A stretch of DNA of 64,000 nt from Ignelater luminosus (taxonomy: Eukaryota; Arthropoda; Insecta; Coleoptera; Elateridae): the NCBI GenBank assembly GCA_011009095.1, contig VTPC01090408.1, positions 285,112-349,111 of the forward strand, in the 5' to 3' direction. Every line of letters starts with the position of its first letter. The first letter of the stretch is position 1. Positions 34,185 through 47,039 of this stretch are shown in pieces. The position numbers and the translations under genes are program-made. The notes beneath the pieces are model-generated. The model saw nothing but the letters and a program-made list of their open reading frames with translations. It ran no database searches and had not been told where the DNA came from.

Positions 34185-35543
34185 ATTACAGGATGTGCCT
34201 GAGAAATTCGAAGTGGAAACAATATTAGTTACCTTATATTTGACAAAGTACAGAGATTTTGCAATTTGGTACAGTCTTCTAATATCAAAGATCTAATAAT
34301 TGCCGTGATCAAAGGAATGAGATTTTTATGTTATTAGTAAATTCTTCAACTGTTTATTAAATTTTGGCCCACCAATAGGATAATATTTACTATATCTTTT
34401 GCGCATAAACAAGCTGAATCTGATTCATTACAACATTAAATTCAACTTGCATCAATTATGATACGCGTTTCTTTTCCATACTTCTGGAGAATTTATTGTT
34501 ACTCCTAAACGACTTCAACTTATATAATCGTAAAGAGCATCAGAACACTGAATAAGAACTGTAGACTTACTATACGGAATACTTTAAATTTGACTTTCTC
34601 GTTTGGCTGATTAAGATGCTTTGTACACATCTCCAGTGCTTGTAGAAACAATTTGGACACAGTACAAGAAAGCAGCCACTCTCAGAACAATAGAAAAGAA
34701 GATTGACACAATTGTAAGTTCAGGAAGCTGCTAGACCGACCCGCTCTAGTAGTCTCAAAATTGTCCATGGTAGAAAGAATTCTATTGAGTAAATGGGTAA
34801 AATTGAAATGCTACAAAAAAGCCTCAAAGCTTTGAGAAAACAATTTCTACTGAACACTATTCAAATAAAGAAACCCTATAGAACAAAACAAGAAAAATTA
34901 GTCTAAAAATATAAAATAATTTTGATTTTTCTCTTTACACTAGGAAACACTATTAAAAAATTTTAAAAATAGACTCGGTTTATAGATTTCTACATTTTGA
35001 CCATTTTGTGGATGTTTTTTAATTTGACCAAGACAAAATCAAGAGAAGTGGGCAGGATTTCAATCCTGATGGAGGACAATAAATGCAAAAGCGGGCTCAG
35101 AACGAAAAGGATTTTCATATGGAAAAATGACCATTCGTAAATTTTTCAAGGTTTCAAGATTTTGTGATGGTGAGATAGGGGGCAAAGAAATAAGACGATG
35201 TTAAAGCCAATCCCGAAACATTGGAAACTATGAAGATTGATTAGCCGTCTCCTTCACTGTTAGAAAAAAAGACCTTGCAAAACTAATTGAGCACCATCAA
35301 CCAAGAACGCAAACCTCAAAGTAGCCTAAATGAATTTAGATCATTGCAAAACGTCCTTGGCTACCCTGTAAGTCTTTACAGTTCAGAATGGATGATTAGA
35401 TAGAAGTAGACACAAGCAGTTTGTGTTAGGAATGGAAAATTAATTCTTTTCTTCTTTCTCTCCCTTTTTTGGAAATTTAGTACAGTTTAGTATAATGATG
35501 ACAACTGAGACATTTTGTCATGCAGTGTGAGACACCCTGTAAT
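34185..35543. mobile_element. Candidate non-autonomous element bounded by ATTACAGG[AG]TGT inverted ends
   Basis: ATTACAGGATGT at 34185-34196 and the complement of ATTACAGGGTGT at 35532-35543 face each other 1.36 kb apart, the usual length of a Tc1/mariner element. Inside, no convincing transposase is readable, although the sequence has coding-like patches around 34600-35350. The 12-bp match with one mismatch is short, so this may be chance or two ends of different elements. Confidence 0.4.
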
Positions 35544-38500
35544 ATAAAGGTGTTCTTTTAAATACATCAATATTAAAATCTTCATTTAGTAATAATTAAT
35601 ACTAATACAACATCGCACAATATTATTTAAAGATGTAACGTTCGCTTCATAAATTGAAGTAAAAAATATAAATCAAACACACAAAAAACTCAATGAAATG
35701 TGTAACAAGCTTTCGTGAGTTTCTATTTATTATATTTTAGTTTCGTCCTTCTACAAAATACGAAAAAATGATTGCCTTGAGACGTTCTAAAATACTTTTC
35801 ACTTCATGTAATGTAAAGATTATTTCTCTTTCAAAAAATGGTTTATAATAAAAAAAAGCCTTTTGAAAATGTCATTAATAAATTCTTGGAAAAAATGTTC
35901 CTTTTCCATATTGTATAAAATTGCGGAAAAAATTTAAGTCGCGTCATAAAAAAGAGTAAGAAATCGTATCAGAGCTAAAGTTCAATAAAAAATATCTCTT
36001 TTGAGACCACAATTCTTTGCCTCAATTCTACAAGATATTTTATTAAAATTGAATGCTATTACCACCTTTGACTCAAATCTTTGTAACTACAGTGGTAGCC
36101 CGACAAAGTACAATAGATTGAAGTGGTTTAGTTTAACAGATTTTCCACCTCAGTTTTAGGTTGGAGCTTTCCCCGGTAAATTTGTAGCTTTTATGGCAAT
36201 GACGCTTTAAAGTATAAAAGGGAAGTCAAGCCAGGTTTCGATTTATACAATTATATGTAACTCTCCTAAATATACACCTCTACGAATCTAAAGTCGGCAA
36301 TTTAGATGGATTATATTCGGCGTAGCCTAGTTTTCCCTGTCAAATTAGGACTGGTGAGCGGGTGAGCTTGTTGTCTGTAGAGTATGAATATTAACGACTG
36401 TTGAGACCCTTCAAGGCTTATTCCTCAACCAGTTAGAATTCGTATTGTTTACATTACGAAAAATAGTTGTATAATTAAAGGTCGAATTTCTATGCAAATT
36501 TCCTTACTCATATTCAAGTTAGATTACTTCTTATGGTATTATTAATGACAATGAATAAAATGTTGCAAAGGTTATCAACATTTTACTTCCTTATTATCAT
36601 AGTATTTTATTAAAACCGAATTTCACAAAATAAAAAGCTTATTGAAATAAAAATGAGGCATTTCATGTTAAGCTTTAGGAATTTTTCAGCGCGTTTATAT
36701 AACTTGAACTTTGTACCTTAACGATCTTTATCACGGAATTATTTCAATGAAAATTTTCGTAATAAAATGTTTTATTTATGATTGTGAAATTTGGAATTTC
36801 TATTTTGCGGAATAAATATCTTAACTTTCCTAAACATTTTCCATTTTTTATACCTAGTTTCTTTAAAAAGAAACGAGGGGAAAATTGAAATGCAATACTG
36901 GAGGTATCAGATAATATGTTATTCAATTAGTCTAACCATCACTTCCGCAGATAAGCTAAAAGTATCAGATAGTCAGAGTTAAGCAAACGCGCCGCCCTTA
37001 TCAGTTATCTGCACGTGCAATGGCTCAATCAATCACCAGGTAGCTTCATGTGCGAAGACATAAACCTAGACTGGCAATGACCTCAACTATCATTGAGCGT
37101 TTTTATGAGCTGGATACGAATGAAATTTAAGTATGCTTTCGTTATTTTGTGGCATAAACTCTATGATTTATGGTTACGAATGACAACGGTGTAAATGTCG
37201 CATTTTATCTGGCCACGTTAGCGGTTGCGTGAACCACACGGACTTGACAATCTACATACACTCGCCTAGCACACTGGAGACCTCGTAAATCACCTTATAA
37301 TCGCTTAATTCAGACTCACTCGCTAAACTACTTCATTCCACATACACAGGGGCTACCACCTATTATACATTCATCAACCCTAATTAGCAGTCGTTCCTAC
37401 ACTATAATGTAATTAATAAAAAAATTCCAGGGACCTTTTTATATTAAATGACAACTTCATAGACACCCTGGAGACTCGAATCACTTTTGTCAAATTATTT
37501 TATTTTGCAAATTATTAAATTAAACTTTTTAGAGTTCAGTTTCATCCGTGAGTGTATATATATATAGCAGGTATAATAATACATTTTTGTTATTTACGTT
37601 AGCAAAATAATGATTGAAGACTAAATGCCAAAGGAATAGCGTGGGCGTTTATCCGATTTTATAACTTATAAGTTGTCGCCTACACACGTATCCCTTTGCA
37701 TAATATTAGCCTGTCTGGGACAATAATTTGCATCTTTTTGGGTTACATTGAAGATAAAAAATTACTGTTAATCGACTATTGAGATTACTGTTAAATTAAT
37801 TAGCAATATTAAAGTAGCACATTTTTCCTATACAATACAAAAGAAAGAAAGCTAAGTATATAAGATGAAATCTCTGTTAGACGTTTAAATCAGTTTTCCG
37901 TAACATAAAATAAGCTAAATACTACCATTATAATTTTTCTTGTCATGATCCTAGAGTTTGAACCAAGTTTCCAATAGTACATTCGATCAATACTTCTAGT
38001 CTTCAGTTCTTTACCCAGTCTTGCTAATAAATGTGTCTTTTGATTGTCAAAGATGATTTTTATATACTAAATGCAATTGAACGCTTCAGAACAACATGTA
38101 CCTAAGTGACATAAAACTACGTAGTTCTGATTAAAAAGGGTTGAAACATTTCAATCTTCTTCTGAAATTGGATAACTAATTTTTATGTGTTCATTTATTC
38201 TTTTTAGTGTAGACTGTGTAATGTTATTTTAAAATTCGCACTAAATCCGCCCCTGTTTTTCAATTTCGTTCGGATATTTTTTCTTGACGCGCAATATTTA
38301 AATTGTTTCATTAAGCGAATGTTTGTTATAATGTTATTTTAAAGAATTAATATTTTTGTGGTCTCGACACCTAGACTCCAGTAGACGTGTCTTTCGTTGA
38401 TTTCCAATATCAAATGCCCAGAATCATTAGTTGCAATATTGCAGTCACACAGTCTCGGGGAAGTCAAATTTAAACTAGCGAATCTACAAGTAAAATTTTC

Positions 38501-38559
38501 CATTGTCGCATAAAGAGTATTAATGTCTTAATCTGTTAGGGTGTATATCCGACTTTTTA
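35544..38559. other. Intergenic; possible conserved non-coding stretch
   Basis: Mostly AT-rich. 36100-36450 and 36980-37400 are richer in GC. The first holds TATAAAAGGG at about 36217-36226, a good TATA-box word, but no gene is seen to its right. The second holds TTATCAGTTATCTGCACGTG near 36998-37017, combining GATA-type words with an E-box. Neither can be tied to a gene. Confidence 0.3.
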
Positions 38560-39300
38560 ACCCCACTTCCGTAAGTACGAACTGCGTAACAAAAAACGCA
38601 GAGGTTAAGCATTACGTTGATAGCTGTTGACTTGAACAAACGTGTGGTAATTTTCGACGTTTACCTCTACATCCCCTAATTGGATTCAAACCAAATTAAG
38701 TGAAGCGATCCTCTTAGAAAAAAAAAAGAGATCGGACTGGAGAAATCGTAATTTCTTCGTGTCAGAGACGCGCAATAGTCGCGGAAGAAAGTGGTTTGTT
38801 TGCCAACAGCAAGGCTTATAAATTTCGTTATCGTGGGGAATGTATAACTCAAATATAATTACGTTGGTGTCCTCCAAGAAGCAGAAATTGTAGAGGGTAG
38901 GAACGCAACCATTTTGGCCCCGTTGGTGTAGCATCTGTGTGTATACTACATTTTGGAAGCTCCGCAAAATTTTAATAGTGTTTATTTTGTATATTGAGTC
39001 TCATTGGTGAAACGTCAGAGCGAGTTTTAATAGAGCTTCCACGAGGTAAGTTACACACAGGGTGAGGTTTCGTAAGAGGCCTATATACAGGGTGTCGGAT
39101 TCACGAGTAGTCGCGTGACCGACCATCAGAACCCTTCGATCTACGACTGCTAGCGCCCTCTTTTACGACCATCTATTAGTTTAATAAGAGTTTTGGAAAA
39201 CGGTGAGCTTCTCTTTGTGAGAGATTAGCCAAGTTTATTTGAGAATCCACCCCATCTGCGGCATGAGCTACGGGATTTAACATCTACCATTGGTCTGGAC
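38560..39300. other. Unassigned GC-richer block with ACAGGGTG ends
   Basis: A 93-codon frame lies on the minus strand at 38686-38967 and is not recognised. At its right, ACACAGGGTGAGG (39055-39067) and TACAGGGTGTCGG (39086-39098) repeat the same end-like word in tandem. ACAGGGTG words are typical of the ends of insect DNA transposons, so this is probably the edge of one or two elements. No inverted partner was found. Confidence 0.35.
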
Positions 39301-39837
39301 GGGACTTCTGCATACCTTTGAGCACTGGCCCGTTACAACTGTTGCATGTAGCACTTTTTCTTTATCACAGAAACCAAAAGAAGTAAATCATTGGACTCCT
39401 ATTTAAAAAAAATAAATTACACTTAGGTGCTTCTTACCAAAAAAAAAAGAAAATAAAGAAGGAAAATATGTTGTGTTTGATTTATGATTACAAGAAAATG
39501 CAAACTAAACAACTATTAACAGTAACTCATGGTTTTATTGTAACTGAAGTATTACTTGCAAACAAAAAATGAAAAACTTCTCTTTGTCGTCTTCATTTTT
39601 AATGTTTCTTTCTTGTGTAGATAAATCTAGGCATGTATAAAACCGTCGATTGTTTTCTTGTGCAATAAAAGTTATTAAATGTTTTATATTTTTCCATTTT
39701 TTTTTTCATTAATCTTTAAGAATGCATGATAAGTATTGGATGGATTCGTAGAATAAGAAATTCTGAAATGTTCAACTTTATACAGTAATACAGTATCTTC
39801 ATAACACTCTGATGTTGTTGCTCTTGTTTTAGAGTTA
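39301..39837. other. AT-rich tail beside transposase-like copy C
   Basis: Low-complexity AT-rich DNA. Part of it is presumably the 3' end of the minus-strand element that follows. Confidence 0.35.
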
Positions 39838-41140
39838 TTAGCTCTTTTCTTTTCGATAAGTGCAAAGCATCATAGAATGTTCAGATATTGAATATTCAAT
39901 ACGTATTTCCTCAAAAACACTTGATGAAGACAAAGAGTGTAGATATGCAAAGAGAAATTTCTTTTTATTTTGGGAGAAGCAGTTCTTTCTTTTTTTGTTA
40001 TGTTTGTGTTCTTTCAAATAGTAATCGAGGCAAGTAAAAACCTCATTTGGGCCTTTGGCTGCAAAATTTCCTGTATAAAGAAACATCATAGTCTCATTAC
40101 TTGTGATGTCATTGATTGCAAAGTTGTGGAACCACGACTGTCTCAAATAATATTCAACCGGTATTGACAGATTTTTCTGAAAATCAAAACAGAGAACTAA
40201 TTCTTTACTGTTTGGATTTTTTTTCCTTTATAGATTTATAGAAATTTTCCTCTTTCCTTAAGTGCAGTTCTTTTTGAATTTCCAAATTACGAATTTTTAA
40301 AGAATCATTTTCTATTTTGGCCGAATTGATGTCACTTATAAATTTAGAACATGTTGTGCAAATATCCTTTTTAGGGTGAGCAAAAGATATATTAAAGTCT
40401 CCTCTGAAGATATTATTAAAAACACCGTAGGATACTCAATTTTCTGGATGCTCCTCATTATATTTCCTGTGCAAAATAGCAACTTCGTCGATAATGAGAT
40501 TCGATTTGTCATTTGTTGCCATGGATGATCGCATAGGTCTGGTATCATCTTTTTCTTTTTGACAAACGTTTGTTGACTGTTTGTCAATGATAACACGAAA
40601 TTTAAAAACTTTTCTCTGAATTTTGTTTTTATTTTTATGCCTTATAGTAGGAATTGTGCGAACACTCCATGTAAATATAAATTTTGCTCACTGTGACTAT
40701 CCAAATTTTTACAATGTTCAAAAACACTCTTACTGCTATTGGTGTCTAATTTTTTGTTACACTTACAGCGACAGCTAGGTATTGCTTTTTGTACTATAGA
40801 ATTTCTAGTCTTTAGCTTCTTAATATTTCTTTTCCACAGATGAGGGTTTACTTTTCTCTTTTCTTACCACGTCCGACTTACCATTTGAAGGCAAAGTTTG
40901 CAATAAGGTGCTTACCGTCTTTTTAGCCTGTAAAGCGTTCTTGTTAGCCTGTGAAGATCTACTATTATCATTATTATCGCATTCTTCTAAAGACGAACTT
41001 GTGTCTAGGTATCTGGCTGCCGCTCGTCTTCACTAGCAGAAAATGGTTCTATAATGTAAAGTAATATTACCAAATAACGTTTTGATTGCAGCTTTTATTT
41101 TTCACAACTCACCTTCCAAGGTCCCTTCTGATTCAGACAT
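39838..41140 (-). mobile_element. Unassigned transposase-like family, copy C, with a candidate intron
   Basis: The candidate start is ATG at 41138-41140: MSESEGTLE, then a consensus donor GGTGAGT and an acceptor TTATAG enclosing a 64-bp intron (41049-41112), giving EPFSASEDERQPD across the join. Further pieces are a cysteine-rich AIPSCRCKCNKKL with FEHCKNLDSHSEQNLYLHG (about 40795-40690), the equivalent of the C-x-C-x3-C and FWxxxxxxxQxxYL region. About 40370-40230 reads DICTTCSKFISDINSAKIEN then a charged coiled-coil-like helix, EIQKELHLRKEENFYKSIK. At 40146-39838 are SWFHNFAINDITSNETMMFL, ...AAKGPNEVFTCLDYYLKE and QNKKKFLFAYLHSLS, the counterparts of the HMYMW...RG...E and GGQNKNxFxxAYLHSL segments. 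The catalytic-like Asp motif is lost here. This copy has the best N-terminal half of the three. Several stops and shifts interrupt it. Confidence 0.68.
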
Positions 41141-43359
41141 TATAACACAAGGTAAATATTTAATATTAGTAGTTCACGACAACAAAGCACTGTATTTCAA
41201 GGCAATGATGTTGTTAGGTTAGGTATATCAGAATCAGTTGACTAATACTTAGGGATTTCTTATGAACTTAGGTACTTTTTGCATTCAAATCTGCGACACA
41301 ATTGATTTATTTCCGATTTGTTGCGCGACTTAGGGACATGTTAAGACAAATCTGAGTAGTGCTAAATGTAGTACGCAAAATGAATAGTAAGAATGTTACT
41401 TAGGTACTTCTTGCTCTGAGGCGTTTTTCACGGCTCATAGGTCCAAAAGAATCTTGAAATCTAGAAGTTTTAAAAACTGGGAAAATCGGGACAGAACAAA
41501 ATATTGAAAGCTTTCAGACCATTCTGGTATGGTGTCTTCAGAAAGCAAATTAGAAAGAGTTGGTTGGCCACATTCAACAATTTGCTCCAGTTTACTGAAA
41601 ACGTTTCAGCAGATAAAGAAATAGCAGAATTTGCTTGTCTAACATCATTTTTAGAGAGAAGTCACGTACTCTTAATTAGTAAAGCCAAAGATTTAATTTC
41701 TTAGACGAAATTATGACTGTACACGACCTGCCAAATGAACAGATATTTTTAATATGGTTGAAATCAATGATCGAAAGAACTTGAAGATCAGAAATCTGAT
41801 TTTCAAAGATGGAACAAAAAACCTAAGCTTTCCAACAATAGATTACCGGCGGTATCAAAAGCCATTCTTTAGATAGACCATTTGGTAAGCTGAGCCGATA
41901 CATTGATTGATATAGCCTGGCTTTAAGATCCTGATTTTAATGCTGATCTTAATACTATTCTATTCAAAACACTTGCTACTCTAGAATCCTGTTCTACGTT
42001 AGAATCATGTTTTGCGAGTTTAAACAAACATCTTCAACTTCAAGATGTAAGCCCAAAAGCAGATCCTTTAAAATAACCTGCAAGCCTAACAAAAAATATC
42101 TACATCTTTATGTTTGGGATGTTTTTAAAAATATCAGCTAATTATTATTTATAATTTAATGATGAAACATTACATTTTATTGTATTCGCAGAAATAATAT
42201 TTATATTTGTCAACAAAACTCAATTCAAGAAAAAATATATATCGGAACATCTATCAATACATAAGTAGTGATCAGTAGATTTTATTGGATTTACTACATA
42301 TTAATCAGAAACTCGCTTTGACAAAAACAAATTTCCTGATTAATTATACAAAAAGGCACTTTATTCGCAAGAAGTCACATTCAGCAAAACTAAAGAGAAG
42401 TTTGCCGTGAATAGAGTATTTGTGGTTTTGCGTGAAAGGGTAAATTTCCTTAGGCATTAAAAACGGAACCATTATACATAATGGTTAACAGTGTGAAAAT
42501 ACTAGTAGGTTTAGATTTTCAAGTTATAATATCACGGAAAGCATTATAATTTCTAATGACTTAATAAAAATAAAATATTCGTGTGATAAGTATTGTAACA
42601 AAAAACCTGACTGCTATATTTAGCAGATTCTTAAAACCAAGAAAAAGGTATGGAACGCAAGCTGCTTTTGTTTTCATTATCAAAACAAAATATTTTGAGG
42701 ATGACCTTTAAAGACAACTGAGCCTTCTGTCCGCGATTTAAATTCTGATATAACGCCGGAAATTAATTTGAATTCTCGCAAGTTCTCGCTTAAAAATCTG
42801 GAAAACGCACGAAGTTTTTCCCAGTTTTACTTCTGTATAGAAGAAGTAAGAATGTGCGTTGGAATTTGAGGGTATTCTATTACAGATTACTTTGTATGCA
42901 AAACGGGTTTCATTCAAATGTATCCATTATTCCCACAATCTTTACCACGGGTAGGAATACTAAGCTAAGATTAGAAGTACTTCATTTTGCGCTTTCAAAA
43001 TGTAAAATACACTATGATAAACTTTGGTTGCTTTTATAAGCATTTTATATTCTCGGGCGATTCATAAATGATAATCTAAGTGTAAGATGACTTGAAAGTG
43101 GCACTTGAAATGATACATAACTGGAAGTTGGGGTGTAATAAAAAATAAAAATAACCCCACTAATATTATGCTCGCGTTATTATTTATTTAATAGAATGTT
43201 GTACGGCATCTTTTCTTTTTGACCCTTAGAACTACGATAACGATTCTTATCAGAAAAAGATATATCATCTACGCAGGACATCATTCGTTTTATTACTAAG
43301 GCTTCAGGCTATCACAGATTCCTGTTGAGTTAGATTGTCGGCGACATTTGCATCAAAAC
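41141..43359. other. Intergenic; one unassigned coding-like patch
   Basis: ACTTAGGTAC-type words recur at about 41268 and 41399 and, as ACTTAGGTGC, at 39424, in the same orientation, perhaps from the same repeat family. At 41504-42060 the plus strand reads KSWLATFNNLLQFTENVSAD and, in pieces, FKTLATLESCSTLESCFASL; I do not recognise it. The remainder is AT-rich with nothing notable. Confidence 0.3.
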
Positions 43360-43439
43360 AGATCGATCTGGATTCAGTTAATTCAATCAAATGATGCGAA
43401 CTAAAACTGTGATTGGACAATTTGAATTTAGATCGATCT
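43360..43439. repeat. 80-bp imperfect hairpin ended by AGATCGATCT
   Basis: AGATCGATCT occurs at 43360-43369 and 43430-43439. The 30-base arms pair at 23 of 30 positions around a 20-base centre, ending inwards in CAATCA/TGATTG. It may be a small fold-back element or a regulatory palindrome. Confidence 0.5.
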
Positions 43440-44717
43440 ATATGAGATAGTATTAACATAGATATAGTTCAATCAAACTTCGTCCACAACAATTTAGAAT
43501 AATTAGATGACGAACTAGGATCACTTTGACGTTCCTCAAGTTATGAAGACAAATTATTTACAAAAGAGAATTTTCTGCGACATCGTGGCGCTGAACTTGA
43601 AAGGAAATTTATAAAAAAAGCCTGTTTACGGTTTACCGCGATCGATATCGCGTTTCTTGATTATTTTTCAAACAAATTAATAGTAACAGATAAGATTTTT
43701 ACAGGTTTGTTTATCGACACCCGATGTCCAATGAGAGAATTTTTACGTTGCTTCCTAAGTAAACAAAATTAATTGAGAACGTCCATCAAAAACATCGATG
43801 GAGAATTTTAGCAAGAGTTTACAATGTGAAAGTATTTGGTATGTTTTCTGTGTAATTATCCATCTTTTTTATTATTTCATATTTCTTTGTTTTTCAAATT
43901 AATTTATCGTTTGATTTTTATAACCATTATGTATAAAAGCTAACTACATTAATTTTATAAAATTAACTATAGAAATGTAACCGCGAGTTCACAATATTTA
44001 TTTCAACTTCCAATTTTTTTTATAGCAGACAATGTGCAGGAATTATAATTCAATTAATACTTTTCTGTGAAAATGTGTTTTTTAATCACTGAAGTTACTT
44101 ACGGAATTTTTCCCTATGGTTGGTAGCAATGCATTTTGAAAGTAAGCAATAAGATGGCGATGATGCAAAAGCTTCCACGTGTAGTAATTCTGGCTTCTAG
44201 ACATTCAACATCGGAACTGTAAAAATACTGTTTTGGCCAATGTCTGAAAATTATTCTGTCGATGAACTGAATTTACGTTTCTACTGAAGCAAACGAATTA
44301 TTGATTATGACTTTTTGTTTCGTCCTGCCTATTTTTTCAAAACTATCTTTTTGTACATTTATGTGAAAATCAACATTGCCTTCAAAAACAGCACAAGTGA
44401 AACAATCTCAAAGGTCCCCAAAGATGAATCTCGCTTTTAGTCAGTTATGCCAAAAACTTAAAACAGAGAGATTTTTGTAAAAGAATCAAAGCCAATAATT
44501 CCCACGCCTCGAAGAAGCATGTAGAAACGTTAAACCTAAAGATAACAGAAGATATTGAACAGGTTCTTTATGCCCCTAACATAGGGAAAAGTCGAGTTGC
44601 GGCAGGGAAAGGAAGACGTGCAGACAGACGCAACCAACCGATCTGGGTTGCTGTTCAAATACAGTTAAGCAAAAATCAGATGTGCTTGTAACCCAATTAT
44701 GCTAGTCTCATCATTCT
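43440..44717. other. Intergenic, nothing recognised
   Basis: AT-rich; no gene or named repeat is supported. Confidence 0.4.
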
Positions 44718-45093
44718 TGAAAACGCAAGAATGTTAAAATTCATTTGCAGATAACTTTCGACTTTTTGGAAATCAGGTGTTTGCCAAAATCAGGATAAAT
44801 CTAACGTTTTTGATCAAACTTGCCATGGTGATACAATTTGCTACCATCAAAAGTGATTTCTTCTCACTATTGAAAACTATCTCTTTCTACTTTTCCTGAT
44901 TCCAAGTGAATGAAGATTCATTGAAAATAGAATGGTACTCTTAGATCACCAGAATTAAAAATTGATAGTTTCAATATCTGTCGTCCAAATGGACATCTTT
45001 GGTTTTTGATGATTTTTGTCTCCTTTTAATTAAACATTGAATTTTGTCCCGACTTAAAGTTGTTTAACTGCTTTTTGTTCAAATGGAATTCTA
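44718..45093 (+). repeat. Interspersed 380-bp repeat, copy 1
   Basis: Alignable along its whole length to 50476-50853 in the same orientation, with small indels. In the last 90 bases (45001-45090 against 50761-50850) 85 positions agree. No open frame, no tRNA boxes and no terminal inverted repeat. Copy 1 has no clear target-site duplication and is probably the older insertion. Confidence 0.85.
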
Positions 45094-47039
45094 ATAAAAG
45101 CACGAGAAAATCATCATCGTTAATCAAATTTAACTTAGTCAATTTAACTGATTTTTAAGATTTTTCACAATATGGTTTCAGCATCCATAACAAATTAATA
45201 ATTGATTGTAGATTATCTCATAAAGAAAAGTATTAGCATACCTAATTTGAGACTAGAGACTCCGAGACCAAACCAGTTTGGGAGCCAAGTAGGGCCAAAA
45301 TTCAAAATCCCAAACAAAAATAATTTGCACATCCTGTTAAAGATGGAAATGAAAACAAGATTGATTTCCACTGAAAATTGTAATGGTTTATGGTTCTATT
45401 TTTATTTTTTTTTAACCAAACTTAAAGCCACAGAATAATTACGCTTTTGCGCATAAATTATGTCATCGTATAGGCACCAAAGCATCCAAAGACTTCTAGG
45501 CCAAATTGGAAAGTTACTGTTGAATATAGAGATGCAAATTCACTAATTGGTTTGTTCTGCTCGGTTATTTAGATTAAAACTTTATTTTGATGATTTTACA
45601 AAATAAAAGATACGTACCACGTACGACTTTGCTTTATATACAAATAAAGCTTTTGGAAAGACTTTGAGTCTTGGAAACTTGCAATTTTTAAACTTTTAGA
45701 AGAGAAATCTCAACTTTCTTAGTTTATGGGACAGAGTGTCATACTGGATGAGGATGTGGAAGGGGAAGATTTTTCTGGAAGTAGGACACTCGACTCAAGA
45801 TAGTTGTATGTTCCGTTCGGGATTTAGTACGTCGAAATAATAAGTCACATCGTTGTTGAAAGACATATATACCTAGCAAAATGAAAAAGCGGAATCCCAA
45901 ACAATGTTGATTAGTCTTTTCGGAACCACACCAGCGCTCAGTAATTAACAGACCGGATGAAAAACGTTGGCAGATGCAATGGGGTTTTAGCGACTGTCTT
46001 CACTCAAATGCACTTGTAGCAAGTAAGCAAATTCTGATCGTCCTATTATAAAAGTGGCCTCCTATCTCTTGAAAGAGATAATAACAGGTGGGAAAATCAA
46101 AGATAAATCATTTTGATGGACGTAAACATCGAATACACTGTTTAAACTTAAATAAAAACACGCAAGTAAATTGCTAACTTTTGGAATTTTGATACAATTT
46201 AAGAGAAACGAAGTATGTACTACTTAATACGTATTTCGTGTTACATTTTTGTTGCAAAGTTTAAGACTGAACTTTCCTAAAATATGCATTACATTCGTTC
46301 TGAATTATAAATGAACGTACGTAGCAGCATCTTCGTGGAAAATGCAGAAATTCCAGAAAATAGATGGAGCATTCTGTCCCTGTAGACACTGGCCACTGGC
46401 AAGTATCTAGTGAAGATTTTATTAAAAACCAAGTTGTAAAATAGTCGTAAAACTTATTTCTCGAAGTCTTACCTTATTTTATTACAGAAGCTGAAGTTTT
46501 TCATTTTGTTTTCGTTTTTCTAAAGTTACTAATTTACAATGTAAAGAAAACCGTTTCATTGTTCTTTACTTAACAACTTAAGTTAAAAAACTTTAGTTAG
46601 TTAGTTTTTTCAGTAAAGATAATAAGATACATCAATTTTATTTCCTCGATAATAATTTTCATTTTCAGAATGTCATAGAATGAAAGAAATAACGACCTTA
46701 AAAAGTTTTGCAAAAGCCTGACAAGTAAACTAGAGTTTTTACTTTTTGTTTGAATTGTATACTTCTTTAGGGAGAACTATTCGAAATCCAGAAAATATAA
46801 GTTGCAAAGAAGAGATTTAGAAAGGAACTAATTCGGAAGTAAAAAAGTTTTATAAAACATCTATTTTTCGTATTGAACTAAGAAATACTGGAAAACTGTT
46901 ACAAGATTGATTTTGTTTGTAAAAAAAAGTAAAATGCACACTAAAGGTTTCGTAATCATTCAAAAATAGTAATATATCGTGTGAAATTACTGTCAGAACA
47001 TAAACGCTAATGAGAGGGTATAACGTTGTTTTATGTAAG
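45094..47039. other. Intergenic, nothing recognised
   Basis: AT-rich DNA. A 78-codon frame at 45202-45438 (plus) matches nothing known to me. Confidence 0.4.

Noticed and set aside
36217-36226. TATAAAAGGG, a good TATA-box word
   Set aside because: No initiator, no exon and no open frame follow within reach.
38686-38967. 93-codon minus-strand frame
   Set aside because: No known motif, no splice context, and it lies beside transposon-end words.
41504-42060. 66-codon frame and continuing coding-like pieces
   Set aside because: No recognisable motif; could be a very old element or chance.
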